DNA from: Bacillota bacterium
Lineage (GTDB): Bacteria; Bacillota; Clostridia; Tissierellales; Peptoniphilaceae
Direction: 5' to 3'
Length of the DNA: 64,000 nucleotides
Assembly (NCBI GenBank): GCA_028724185.1
Contig: JAQYDN010000001.1
Coordinates: 62,001 to 126,000, forward strand
In this document: positions 7,681 through 15,434 of the stretch, piece by piece
Layout of the letters: each line of letters opens with the position of its first letter
Position numbering within the stretch: position 1 is the first letter of the stretch
The notes under the pieces: generated by a model
The model's input: the letters and a program-made list of their open reading frames with translations, nothing else
Database searches by the model: none
Told to the model about the DNA's origin: nothing
Program-made: the position numbers and the translations under genes

Positions 7681-8325
7681 TTACTGACCGTAGCTCTTAA
7701 ATTTTTCAGCCACTTCCAACATCTCTTCCTCGGGGATATACGAAATCTCCTTACCCGTCGAAAGAGCCGTGACATACATAAACGCACAAAATTCGATGTC
7801 CTGCGCCAAACCGAACGCCTCCGACATCGTGCTTCCCCCGGCGATCAAACCGTGGTTGGCCAAAATGACGGCCTTCGATGTATCGCCCATCGCCCTTACC
7901 GCCGCTTCGGCGAGTTCTTTGGTGCCGAAGCGTTCGTAAGGTGCCAAGGGAATCGTGCCCACGCCGGCCGAAGCGCTGATATAGCTGATCGGAGGAAGTC
8001 CTTCTCCCAAGGTCGATACGACGCTTACATAAGGGCTGTGCGTATGCACCAGGGCATGGATGTCCTCACGTTCGGCATAGATCGCGTTGTGCATTTGCCA
8101 TTCCGACGAAGGTTTCTTTTCGCCTGCTACGACATCTCCTTGCGTATTTAAGATAACGAGGTCGCGCTCCTTTAACGCATTACAAGCGATTCCCGACGGC
8201 GTAATCAGAAGTTTCTTCTCGCCGGGCAGGCGCATCGACAGGTTTCCGCCGCTGCCGAAGGTCAGGCCTCGATCTACGAGCAAATTCCCGTAATGAATTA
8301 TAGACTTTCTCTCGTTAATATCCAT
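7681..8325 (-). CDS. Class II aldolase/adducin-family protein (fuculose-phosphate aldolase-like)
   Basis: A zinc-dependent aldolase of about 214 aa that should split a sugar-phosphate into DHAP or a related ketose fragment and an aldehyde. FGSGGNLSMRLPG is the phosphate-binding segment, HTHSPY supplies two zinc histidines, and NHGLIAGG the third histidine with a conserved Asn-His-Gly. No sugar kinase or isomerase adjoins it, so the substrate (fuculose-, rhamnulose- or methylthioribulose-phosphate) cannot be assigned. Two adjacent ATGs exist (8328 and 8325); the second has better spacing from AGGAGG. Confidence 0.88.
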   Translation of the reverse strand: MDINERKSIIHYGNLLVDRGLTFGSGGNLSMRLPGEKKLLITPSGIACNALKERDLVILNTQGDVVAGEKKPSSEWQMHNAIYAEREDIHALVHTHSPYVSVVSTLGEGLPPISYISASAGVGTIPLAPYERFGTKELAEAAVRAMGDTSKAVILANHGLIAGGSTMSEAFGLAQDIEFCAFMYVTALSTGKEISYIPEEEMLEVAEKFKSYGQ

Positions 8326-8451
8326 CATTACCTCCTGATTATTTATTATACACGCCCGTTTTAGACTATCAAGGGGCGGTTGTACTCAGTCGCCGCACCT
8401 CCCTTATCGACGCCTGCGAATCGCCCTTTACGGGGCGATTCCGTTTAGGTG
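8326..8451. other. Intergenic region with a 9-bp stem-loop
   Basis: GAATCGCCC (8418-8426) and GGGCGATTC (8433-8441) form a hairpin with a 6-base loop just before the trmL promoter. There is no T run on either side, so it is not a standard terminator. No gene is seen here. Confidence 0.4.
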
Positions 8452-8526
8452 TATAATATGGTTTGCATACCGGTATGCCCTTATTCGCGCTCACACGAGG
8501 CAAGCCTTGAGAAGAGGCGGCATACC
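8452..8526 (+). promoter_or_regulatory. trmL-birA promoter region with palindrome at the start site
   Basis: A TATAAT box is at 8452-8457 with no clear -35. Eight bases on lies a perfect 14-bp palindrome GCATACCGGTATGC (8465-8478), over the expected transcription start. GGTATGCC (8472-8479) can also pair in RNA with GGCATACC (8519-8526). It does not resemble the known BirA operator. Confidence 0.45.
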
Positions 8527-8557
8527 TCGGCACCATCATATGATTTGGAGGTTATTT

Positions 8558-9025
8558 ATGACATTGCATATCTGTTTAGTCGAACCCGAAATTCCGCACA
8601 ACACCGGCGCCATCGCCAGAAGCTGCGGACTGACGAAGAGCGTGCTGCACCTGGTTCGCCCGCTCGGCTTTTCCGTCGACGACAAACACTTAAAGCGTTG
8701 CGGCCTGGACTACTGGCCCCTCGTCGACATCCGATACCACGACAGCATCGAAGAGGTTATGGAAGAATACAGCGATCATCGCTTTTTCTTCGCGAGCACG
8801 AAGGCGCATAAGCGCTACTGCGACTTCGAGTTTCAAGACGGAGACTTCCTCGTCTTCGGCAAGGAAACCAAGGGGCTGCCCGAGCCGCTGCTCGAGGCGC
8901 ACGACGACACCGCCATCCGCATCCCGATGCTCAAAGATTTCGGACGCAGTTTAAATTTATCCGTTTCGGTCAACATTATTTTATTCGAAGCGTTGAGACA
9001 GATGGACTTCCCGGGGATGGCTTAA
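8558..9025 (+). CDS. trmL: tRNA (cytidine/uridine-34-2'-O)-methyltransferase
   Basis: SPOUT-family enzyme that methylates the wobble ribose of certain leucine tRNAs using SAM. The 155-aa protein has the typical short length, N-terminal VEPEIPHNTGAIARSCG, FGKETKGLPEPLL and the C-terminal knot IPMLKDFGRSLNLSVSV. The start chosen is the ATG after TTGGAGGTTATTT; an upstream ATG at 8507 adds residues outside the family. The stop and the birA start overlap by one base (TAATG), so translation is coupled. Confidence 0.93.
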   Translation: MTLHICLVEPEIPHNTGAIARSCGLTKSVLHLVRPLGFSVDDKHLKRCGLDYWPLVDIRYHDSIEEVMEEYSDHRFFFASTKAHKRYCDFEFQDGDFLVFGKETKGLPEPLLEAHDDTAIRIPMLKDFGRSLNLSVSVNIILFEALRQMDFPGMA

Positions 9026-9981
9026 TGAAAAACAAGGATTATATCTTACAAAAACTTCAATCGTCCGAGGACTATCTCTCGGGAGAAAATCTCGCCGAGG
9101 AGCTCCACATTACGCGCGCCTCGGTTTGGCAGTCGATCCGCGACCTTCGCAAGGAGGGTTACCGCATCGAGGCGGTTACCAACCGCGGCTACCGCCTCGT
9201 CGACGATTACGAGGCTCTCGACGAGAAAACCATCCGTCCTCTTTTGGATGAACCGCTCCGCGACATCACCATTCTCGTCGAGGATACGGTCGACTCGACC
9301 AACGACGCGCTCTTTCGGTACGACGAAGCGTCTACCCTCTCCTCGTTTTCCTTTATGGTCGCCGAAGAACAGACCGCGGGAAAGGGGCGCGTCGGAAAAT
9401 CCTTCCTCTCCCCCTACGGCAGCGGCCTCTACCTCTCGACACTCATCAGACCCTCTGACAGCGACGTCGATCCGAACATGCTCACGATCGCAGCCGCCGT
9501 CGCCGCCCGCGAGGCACTCGCTCGACAAACCGAAAAGGACATCCGCATCAAGTGGGTGAACGATCTCTATATCGACCATAAAAAAATCTCGGGGATTCTA
9601 ACCGAGGCCGACTTTTCAAAGGACGAGCCCCGCTTCGTCATAGGAATCGGCATCAACACGAGCACCCCTCGCGACACCTTCGACAAAAAAGAACTTCGCA
9701 CCGCGGGATCCGTAGGCGAAGAGACACTGTCGCGAAACCGCTTGGCGGCCGATCTGATGAATGCGCTCTATCGACGCGTCTTGGAGGATCAAAAGACCTT
9801 AATCGAGGCCTACCGCCGCTATAATTTGACGATCGGGCGCGTGATCTCCTTCTCCAAAGGCGACATCGAATACAAGGGAATCGTCACGGGCATCGACGAC
9901 GACGGAAAGTTGCTCGTCGACGTGGGCGATCAAACTATGACGCTCGCCGCCGGCTCGATCTCTATTCAGGGAAACTGGTGA
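9025..9981 (+). CDS. birA: Biotin--protein ligase with repressor HTH
   Basis: Attaches biotin to carboxylase carrier proteins and, in the long form, represses biotin genes. The 318-aa protein has an N-terminal winged helix (ITRASVWQSIRDLRKEGYRI), the catalytic domain with GKGRVGKSFLSPYGSG (biotinyl-AMP site) and KWVNDLYIDHKKISGIL (substrate lysine), and a C-terminal SH3-like domain ending VDVGDQTMTLAAGSI. All three domains are intact, so it is the bifunctional class. It is second in the trmL-birA operon. No biotin synthesis genes or BirA operators were seen in this window. Confidence 0.95.
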   Translation: MKNKDYILQKLQSSEDYLSGENLAEELHITRASVWQSIRDLRKEGYRIEAVTNRGYRLVDDYEALDEKTIRPLLDEPLRDITILVEDTVDSTNDALFRYDEASTLSSFSFMVAEEQTAGKGRVGKSFLSPYGSGLYLSTLIRPSDSDVDPNMLTIAAAVAAREALARQTEKDIRIKWVNDLYIDHKKISGILTEADFSKDEPRFVIGIGINTSTPRDTFDKKELRTAGSVGEETLSRNRLAADLMNALYRRVLEDQKTLIEAYRRYNLTIGRVISFSKGDIEYKGIVTGIDDDGKLLVDVGDQTMTLAAGSISIQGNW

Positions 9982-10006
9982 TTCCATCTCTTTTGGAAAA
10001 CAGTGC

Positions 10007-10035
10007 TTGACAAAACCGAACTCCGGCCATATAAT
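10007..10035 (+). promoter_or_regulatory. Consensus promoter of the tRNA-Ser/SRP RNA unit
   Basis: TTGACA at 10007-10012, 17-base spacer, TATAAT at 10030-10035: a perfect sigma-A consensus, as expected for stable RNA genes. Start would be near 10042, twelve bases before the tRNA. Confidence 0.88.
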
Positions 10036-10053
10036 TATATACTGTAATCCAAT

Positions 10054-10145
10054 GGAGAGATGGTTGAGTTGGTTTAAGGCGCTCGCCTGGAAAGCGGGTA
10101 TACGTTTATAGCGTATCGGGGGTTCGAATCCCCCTCTCTCCGCCA
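10054..10145 (+). tRNA. tRNA-Ser(GGA)
   Basis: A 92-nt tRNA with a 7-bp acceptor stem GGAGAGA/TCTCTCC, discriminator G and encoded CCA. The anticodon loop CTGGAAA carries GGA at 10089-10091, reading UCC/UCU. The long variable arm (ATACG...CGTAT) is typical of serine tRNAs. The T arm is GGGGGTTCGAATCCCCC. Confidence 0.96.
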
Positions 10146-10154
10146 GGAAAAGTT

Positions 10155-10426
10155 TGCCATGCTAGATGGGGAATTAGCGGTGCCCTGTAACTTGCAATCC
10201 GCTACAGCAAGATTGAATTCCCGGTCCAGCGTATATTTTTTGTGGTCTGCCCGAAACAAGTGATGTTGATGAGCAGGTCCTACGCAATAAACACTTGCGA
10301 ACCGTGTCAGATCTTGACGGAAGCAGCACTAAGTAAGGCCGTTTATGTGACGTAGATCAGCCTACTCTGAGTTAACTATTTCGGTTACGCATGGAAAATC
10401 CTATGCAAAGCCGGGTGCATGGCTAC
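10155..10426 (+). ncRNA. ffs: Signal recognition particle RNA, large bacterial type
   Basis: About 270 nt, with Alu domain as in Bacillus and clostridia. GCCATGC (10156-10162) pairs with GCATGGC (10417-10423) to close the molecule; AGCGGTGCCCTGTA and the following CCGCTACAGCAAG are the Alu-domain loops. Domain IV contains GTCAG...GGAAGCAGC, the Ffh-binding symmetric and asymmetric loops. The apical tetraloop reads TGAC (URRC class) instead of the commoner GGAA. It starts about ten bases after the tRNA-Ser CCA with no promoter between, so the two are probably cut from one transcript. Ends are approximate. Confidence 0.93.
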
Positions 10427-10430
10427 ATAT

Positions 10431-10460
10431 AAAAAGAGCGGTTAAACCGCTCTTTTTTTT
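10431..10460 (+). terminator. Terminator of the tRNA-Ser/SRP RNA unit
   Basis: AAAGAGCGGTT/AACCGCTCTTT stem with a short loop, then eight T. It can also work for the converging gene that ends at 10467. Confidence 0.92.
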
Positions 10461-10466
10461 GTGCGC

Positions 10467-11117
10467 TTATTTTTTTTGACACTCGCCTCGAAGCCACGGA
10501 TGGCGGTAGTACGTCCTAAAGCAAACCGGCCGTTGAAAGATCTCTTCCATACGGTTCTCCAACGGAAAATTTCGCGACGTCCAGTAAAATCTCATCTCGC
10601 CCTCTCCGTCCGCTCGGGGAATCGTCCTTAACCAATCGTCCAGCGGATCCACCACGGCGATCCCCCTCTCCTCGAGCATATACTCAAAATCCTCCGAGCG
10701 ATAGCTGTATCCCGGCAGTGCGAGTTTCACCGACCGCACGTCCTCGGGGATGTAGTCGATATAATCGCGCAAGATGTCGAGTACGAAACTCCGTTGAAAG
10801 AGACCGTCCAAGACCGTGAAAAACAGCAGACGCGTATCCAAACCCTTCTCTCCTAAATCGAGAGCCAGGTCGGCCTCGCCGTAACGGCTAGCGAGTCGAT
10901 AGTAATCGCATTCGCCAGCCGTTTCGACGGGAGCGACCGTCACATACTGCGACACACCCATATTCTCCATGCGCGCCGATGCGCCCTTTAAAAACGCGCC
11001 TGCATCCTCTCGCGGATCATAGAGCGCGATCAGGTCGATATCGGGTCGCTTGTTGCGAATGGCACAGGCGACATAGGCACCCGTGATATCTCCAAAAGCC
11101 ACGCCTACTTTACTCAT
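10467..11117 (-). CDS. Protein of unknown function downstream of ispE
   Basis: I do not recognise this 216-aa protein. It is soluble, with no signal peptide or membrane helix. The N-terminus (VGVAFGDITGAYVACAI, then DLIALYD about 20 residues on) resembles a beta-alpha-beta nucleotide-binding fold with an acidic residue at the end of strand 2, which would suit NAD(P) or a similar ligand, but this is only a visual impression. The C-terminal third is rich in Arg, Tyr and Trp. The ATG overlaps the last codons of ispE by 8 bases, so the two are translationally coupled; a GTG nine bases earlier is an alternative start. It converges on the SRP RNA terminator. Confidence 0.75.
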   Translation of the reverse strand: MSKVGVAFGDITGAYVACAIRNKRPDIDLIALYDPREDAGAFLKGASARMENMGVSQYVTVAPVETAGECDYYRLASRYGEADLALDLGEKGLDTRLLFFTVLDGLFQRSFVLDILRDYIDYIPEDVRSVKLALPGYSYRSEDFEYMLEERGIAVVDPLDDWLRTIPRADGEGEMRFYWTSRNFPLENRMEEIFQRPVCFRTYYRHPWLRGECQKK

Positions 11118-11937
11118 TTTCCTCACCCGACGTTCTCGTTCTCGTTTTAATCACTACCTCGTACTTATCTTTCAGTATAGCATAGGCGCGATTTAAATCC
11201 CCGTCGTTTTCAAAAATTCCGTACACCGTCGGACCCGATCCCGTCATATCGGCAAAGGCCGCGCCCCGCTCGTAGAGCGCGCGGACCATCGCCTCGATCT
11301 CGCCGTGTCTTTTGGCGACTCCGGGCATTAAATCATTGACGACGACGTTTTTCAGCTCCCCGAGGGCCGAACGTTTAAGCGCAAAAAGCGCCTCCGCGGA
11401 CGACCCGCCGTTTGAGGAGCTCCAGAGTCCGTAGGCCTCTTTTGTCGAAACGGAAAATCCGGGATTTAAGAGGAGAAGGGGAAAGGACGGAACCTCGATC
11501 GGCATAAGCCGGTCGCCGATTCCCGTTCCGAGCGCGGGTTTTCCGTAGATGCAATAGGGAAAGTCCGCGCCGAGCACCGAGGTCTCCTCGATGAGCGACA
11601 CATCGGAGAGGGGAAGTTCGTAGAGATCCCGCACGCCCTTTAAGACCGCCGCACCGTCGGATGTGCCGCCGGCGAGGCCCGCCCCTACGGGAATGTGCTT
11701 GTCGATTGTAACCCTTACGGGAAGATCGCCGTAACGCGCCTCCAGATAGCGATGAGCCTTATACATTAAATCGTCCTCGCCGAAGTTCGGGCCGTCGATC
11801 CGAAAGCGGTCGGATGTTTCGACGCTTATCTCGTCGTAGAGTTCAATCGGCAGAAAGATCGTCTCCAGCTCGTGGTAGCCGTCTTCTCTCCTCTCCTTAA
11901 TCCAAAGACCCACATTGATTTTTGCATAGGCGCGCAT
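11110..11937 (-). CDS. ispE: 4-diphosphocytidyl-2-C-methyl-D-erythritol kinase
   Basis: Fourth step of the MEP isoprenoid pathway: ATP-dependent phosphorylation of CDP-methylerythritol. The 275-aa GHMP kinase begins AYAKINVGLWIKERREDGYHE with the substrate-binding Lys, has the ATP loop PVGAGLAGGTSDGAAVL and the C-terminal ADMTGSGPTVYGIF. The ATG is preceded by GGGAGGAACGAC. It lies downstream of veg, with a terminator between, an arrangement (veg next to ispE) also common in bacilli. The 3' end is shared with an unknown gene. Confidence 0.96.
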   Translation of the reverse strand: MRAYAKINVGLWIKERREDGYHELETIFLPIELYDEISVETSDRFRIDGPNFGEDDLMYKAHRYLEARYGDLPVRVTIDKHIPVGAGLAGGTSDGAAVLKGVRDLYELPLSDVSLIEETSVLGADFPYCIYGKPALGTGIGDRLMPIEVPSFPLLLLNPGFSVSTKEAYGLWSSSNGGSSAEALFALKRSALGELKNVVVNDLMPGVAKRHGEIEAMVRALYERGAAFADMTGSGPTVYGIFENDGDLNRAYAILKDKYEVVIKTRTRTSGEENE

Positions 11938-11952
11938 GTCGTTCCTCCCATG

Positions 11953-11977
11953 AAAAAAGCTCCACCGAGGGAGCTTT
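11953..11977 (-). terminator. Terminator after veg
   Basis: On the minus strand AAAGCTCC/GGAGCTTT forms an 8-bp stem followed by six T, directly before the ispE ribosome site. It probably lets through part of the transcription into ispE. Confidence 0.75.
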
Positions 11978-11979
11978 CG

Positions 11980-12246
11980 TTACGATATTTTTAAATCTGC
12001 GATATCGACATCTTCTTCTAAAATGGCAATCTTCACTGTCGAAGTCAACACATCGGAGTAGGTAAAGGAAATATTTCTCTTCGCCATCCCGTCCGAGGAT
12101 ATCGTCACGACAAAGAGTGACGGATACACCGCTTTCAATATCCCCTTTCGCGTGACAATGCGTTTTCTGCCTCGATTGGCCTTTATAATCACGCGCTTGC
12201 CGATATGTTCCGACAATTCATTTTTAATCAATTCCATTTGTGTCAT
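11980..12246 (-). CDS. veg: Veg family protein
   Basis: A small (88 aa) beta-rich protein linked in Bacillus to biofilm regulation; biochemical role unknown. IKNELSEHIGKRVIIKANRGRKR and the following KGILKAVYPSLFVV are typical of Veg. The start at 12246 follows AAGGGCGG and gives a length close to the Bacillus protein. A longer frame reaching 12342 is not real: its hydrophobic N-terminus is the reading of the promoter at 12287-12315. Confidence 0.9.
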   Translation of the reverse strand: MTQMELIKNELSEHIGKRVIIKANRGRKRIVTRKGILKAVYPSLFVVTISSDGMAKRNISFTYSDVLTSTVKIAILEEDVDIADLKIS

Positions 12247-12286
12247 TTGAACCGCCCTTCTACCTAAATATCGACTTATCATAGTA

Positions 12287-12315
12287 AGTATACAATAAAT
12301 CACACATATTGTCAA
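12287..12315 (-). promoter_or_regulatory. Promoter of veg
   Basis: On the minus strand TTGACA (12310-12315), 17-base spacer, TATACT (12287-12292). Strong promoters are known for veg in Bacillus. It fixes the true veg start downstream. Confidence 0.85.
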
Positions 12316-12601
12316 TAGAAGTAACGCTATATGATATCGCAAAAATCGAAATGGGTCAAGGGAAATATAAGTCTTTTATTTTTAATCGTCAAAACCTACG
12401 ACGCGTCCAAGAGATGCCGGTCCCGGCGCCTGCAAGCGAACCTAACCGTCCGATCGCCGCGCCGCTTTCCACCTAAACGCGGACTCGTCCGAATCCGCGT
12501 TCTTCGAGCTATCTGACGCGAGAACCGCCTCCCGCCGGCGGCATCTCGCGATCGGTCGCCCTTTCCCGCTTCATCGACACCTGCGTCCCTTTTCTCCAAA
12601 T
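12316..12601. other. Gene-free GC-rich region with two hairpins
   Basis: No convincing coding frame. CGCGGA/TCCGCG near 12477-12501 and GCGAGA...CGCC/GGCG...TCTCGC near 12519-12551 can each form hairpins. There is no clear promoter or T run. It may be a decayed gene or an RNA of unknown kind. Confidence 0.3.
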
Positions 12602-12630
12602 AAAAAAGAGGGACGGTTCGCCCTCTTTTT
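12602..12630 (-). terminator. Terminator of the 5'-nucleotidase gene
   Basis: AAAGAGGG/CCCTCTTT stem with a CGAACCGT loop on the minus strand and six T after it, six bases past the stop codon. Confidence 0.85.
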
Positions 12631-12635
12631 CTCTG

Positions 12636-14909
12636 TTACGCGGCTTTCTTTTGAGCTGCGCTCTTTTCCGTCGAAGGTTTTGTATCGACGGACTTCTTGT
12701 CGTTTTGTTTCTCCATTTTATCTTTCTTCGGTTGAACCTTGCCCTGATCTTCTTTGTTTGCCGACACGATGCGGTCCAAGTTATAGATAACCTGTGCGAG
12801 TTCGGCGCGCGTCGCGGAATATCTCGGGTAGAATCTGTTTCCTTCTCTACCTTTCATCACTTGGGTGTTGCGAACGACATCCAAGGGTTCGAGAGCCCAC
12901 TTACTGATATCGCGTTGATCGACAAAGGGCGCATTTTCCTTGGGTGTGACGGGGACATTTTTATGTTGAAGGTAGCGACCCAAGATGGAGGCCATCTCTT
13001 CGCGCGTAACCGACTTGTTCGGCTTAAACGTTCCGTCCTCGTACCCTAAGACGACCTTGTTCTTTTGAGCCCAGAGGACGCCGTTTTCATACCATGTCCC
13101 GGCCTTGACGTCGGAGAATTCGTTCTTGACGTCTTGCTTTTTGTCTTCGCCCTCGAGACGCGCGAGTACCGATACGAGCATGCCTCTCGATATCTTCGTG
13201 TTCGGCGCAAACGTCGTCTCGGTCATTCCCTTAAAGAGTCCTTTTTCGGTTACCGTTTTGATGACATCTTCGGCCCAGTGGCCCTTGATATCCGTAAAGT
13301 CGGTACTCGGTACATTCGGTTTTTCGGGCTCTTGAGGCTTCTCGCCCGTCTTCGATTGAACGACAATTCGATCTTCGACCTTGGGACTTACCGTTCCGTG
13401 ATCGGTCAAGTATTTTTCGAGAATTTCAGTGTAGAGGCCGTAATCGCCGAGTTTCTTTGCGTTTTTAAAGCTGTCGTATCCGTCTCCTCCGACGGCCATA
13501 AAGTCGTTGGTCGCGAGCGTGTAGGTCGCCTTCGGATCGAGGGCTTTTCCGTTCACCTTGACGTCAAAGACGCGTTCGCCCGCTTTTTGCTCGGTATCAT
13601 ATTTAAAGGTGATACCCGATACTTGCGGGAACTTGCCTTCGGGCGCCGGTGCGTCGGCCACGCCGTGTTCGAGCGCCTTGACGATGTCGGCGCCGGTGAG
13701 TTCGATCTTCATGATGGTGTTTCCGAAGGGGAACGACGTCCACAGATGCGAAACCGTAATGTCTCCCTCGGGAATACTTGCGCGAATCCCGCCGCCGTTC
13801 GTTATCGCGACGTCGGCACCGGAGACATCGCGCATGGCGTCGGTGACGAGGTTGCCGAAGTTCGTTTCTTCCGTGCGTACGTGTTCTCTCGCCCCTTCGA
13901 GTGCGACGTCGGTCTTGCCGACGACTCTTTCGAGGGCATCTTTGTTGTCGGTGAGAATTTTATCGATCGTATTCGAGACGTCCAAATCTTCTCGGACATT
14001 TTCGAAGAACTTCGCATCTCTCAAGACCGCCGTCTTCGAAATGACCTCGTGACCGCGAAGGCTGATGTTCACTTCGCCGAGTTGTTGCAAGTGACCGCCG
14101 GTTTGTGCGATCAAAACGCCGTTTACGAGCTTTCCGTTTTCGAGCGCGGTGTGGGAGTGGCCGTCGATAATAACGTCGATGCCGTCGACCGCCTTTGCTA
14201 CGTCGGAGGATTTGATGTCCGTTTCATCGTCGACGCCCAAGTGCGAGAGCATGACGATGACGTCCGCGCCTTGTTCCTCTAGAGATTTAACTTGCGCCTT
14301 TGCCACTTGGATGGGGTCTAAGAAAATCACATTTTCCGTATTCTTCGGGTTGGACTTTACTTTCGTCTCTTCCGTCGCAAGTCCGAAGATACCGACCTTC
14401 ACGCCGTCGACATCCAAGATCGTCTGACCTTTAAAATCGTTTCCACCGGTAGCGCGCACGACATTTGCCGCCAAGATGTCGAATCCCGAATCATCCATGT
14501 CGGAGGGTTCGGCCCGGTCTTTAAATCCGACGAGGGCGTCGTAGCCGTAGTTAAAGTCGTGGTTTCCGGGAACCATCGCCTTGTAGCCCATCGTCTTCAT
14601 AAGGTCGATGATATCCTTTCCCTCGTTGACGCCTGCCAACACGGTCCCGTGCGTGACGTCGCCGGCATCCAGGAGCACCGAATTTTTGATGCTGTCCGCA
14701 TAGGTCTTTACCTTGGCGTAGCCGATATTGGTGAGATTCCCGTCCTTATCGGTCTCGGCCATCGCGTGGCCGTGTACGTCGTTGGTATGAAGCAATGTAA
14801 TCGTCTTGGTGTCCTGTCCTTCGCCTTCGGCAAAGACGCCGACGGGTCCTGCGATAACGCCCAGGATCATTGTCAATGCCAAAAATAAGGACATAAACTT
14901 TTTCTTCAT
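12636..14909 (-). CDS. Surface 5'-nucleotidase with S-layer homology domains
   Basis: A 757-aa exported enzyme that removes phosphate from nucleotides outside the cell. A Sec signal peptide (KKKFMSLFLALTMILG, cut after VFAEG) is followed by the calcineurin-like metallophosphatase domain (about 35-290: LLHTNDVHGH, DAGDV, GNHDFNYG, DGHSHT), the 5'-nucleotidase C-terminal domain (about 320-520, with TNGGGIRASIPEG and ATNDFMAVGGDGY), then three SLH repeats (about 540-720, each with FxDxxGHWAE-like openings) that bind cell-wall polymer, and a Lys/Gln-rich tail. The ATG at 14909 is preceded by AAGGAGGAATT. Monocistronic. It may supply nucleosides to the ABC system or YjiH-type transporter elsewhere in the window, which is speculative. 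Confidence 0.93.
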   Translation of the reverse strand: MKKKFMSLFLALTMILGVIAGPVGVFAEGEGQDTKTITLLHTNDVHGHAMAETDKDGNLTNIGYAKVKTYADSIKNSVLLDAGDVTHGTVLAGVNEGKDIIDLMKTMGYKAMVPGNHDFNYGYDALVGFKDRAEPSDMDDSGFDILAANVVRATGGNDFKGQTILDVDGVKVGIFGLATEETKVKSNPKNTENVIFLDPIQVAKAQVKSLEEQGADVIVMLSHLGVDDETDIKSSDVAKAVDGIDVIIDGHSHTALENGKLVNGVLIAQTGGHLQQLGEVNISLRGHEVISKTAVLRDAKFFENVREDLDVSNTIDKILTDNKDALERVVGKTDVALEGAREHVRTEETNFGNLVTDAMRDVSGADVAITNGGGIRASIPEGDITVSHLWTSFPFGNTIMKIELTGADIVKALEHGVADAPAPEGKFPQVSGITFKYDTEQKAGERVFDVKVNGKALDPKATYTLATNDFMAVGGDGYDSFKNAKKLGDYGLYTEILEKYLTDHGTVSPKVEDRIVVQSKTGEKPQEPEKPNVPSTDFTDIKGHWAEDVIKTVTEKGLFKGMTETTFAPNTKISRGMLVSVLARLEGEDKKQDVKNEFSDVKAGTWYENGVLWAQKNKVVLGYEDGTFKPNKSVTREEMASILGRYLQHKNVPVTPKENAPFVDQRDISKWALEPLDVVRNTQVMKGREGNRFYPRYSATRAELAQVIYNLDRIVSANKEDQGKVQPKKDKMEKQNDKKSVDTKPSTEKSAAQKKAA

Positions 14910-14979
14910 AATTCCTCCTTGTATCACTCAATAATTTCTATGGTTTATTATACCCTCAAGGGAATAGTTTACTCCTAAT

Positions 14980-15423
14980 CTAGAGCTTTTCAAGCCACTC
15001 GCCGTAGCCTCTTTCCTCCATCTCCTCCTTCGGGATAAATTCGATGCTGCTGCCGTTGATGCAATATCTTAAACCGCCGAGTTCTTCGGGGCCGTCGTTA
15101 AAGACGTGACCCAAGTGGGTCGTGTCGGTCTTGACCTCCGTGCGGATCATACCGAAGCGTCCGTCGGTCTCCTCCTCTACGTCGGCACCCGGCGCGGTCT
15201 TTGCAAAGCTCGGCCAGCCGCATCCGGCGTTAAACTTATCCTTGGATAAAAACAGCACCTCTTTTGTGATGACATCGACATAAATCCCCTCTTCGAACAG
15301 GCCGTCGTAGGGGTGGCTAAACGGCGCGTCGGTCCCCTTTTCGCGGACGACGTGATAGGCCTCGGGGCCTAACTTCTCTTTCAGCGCCGCCTCATCGAGC
15401 GTCTTTTTGTCTTTTCGTTCCAT
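14980..15423 (-). CDS. msrB: Peptide-methionine (R)-S-oxide reductase
   Basis: Repairs R-methionine sulfoxide in proteins. The 147-aa protein has FNAGCGWPSF, DTTHLGHVFNDGP and the catalytic cysteine in GGLRYCINGSSIEF. The two CxxC pairs that bind zinc in many MsrB proteins are absent, so it is the zinc-free form; the Cys of GCGWP may be the resolving residue. The MsrA partner is not in this window. It follows a zinc-ribbon gene by 11 bases on the same strand. Confidence 0.95.
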   Translation of the reverse strand: MERKDKKTLDEAALKEKLGPEAYHVVREKGTDAPFSHPYDGLFEEGIYVDVITKEVLFLSKDKFNAGCGWPSFAKTAPGADVEEETDGRFGMIRTEVKTDTTHLGHVFNDGPEELGGLRYCINGSSIEFIPKEEMEERGYGEWLEKL

Positions 15424-15434
15424 GTCGTACCTCC

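Noticed and set aside
12247..12342. Hydrophobic N-terminal extension of Veg
   Set aside because: The consensus promoter lies inside it, so it cannot be translated from that transcript.
13065..14282. Plus-strand frame of 405 codons antisense to the 5'-nucleotidase
   Set aside because: The nucleotidase on the minus strand has all family motifs; the antisense frame is Arg/Val/Phe-rich without domain.
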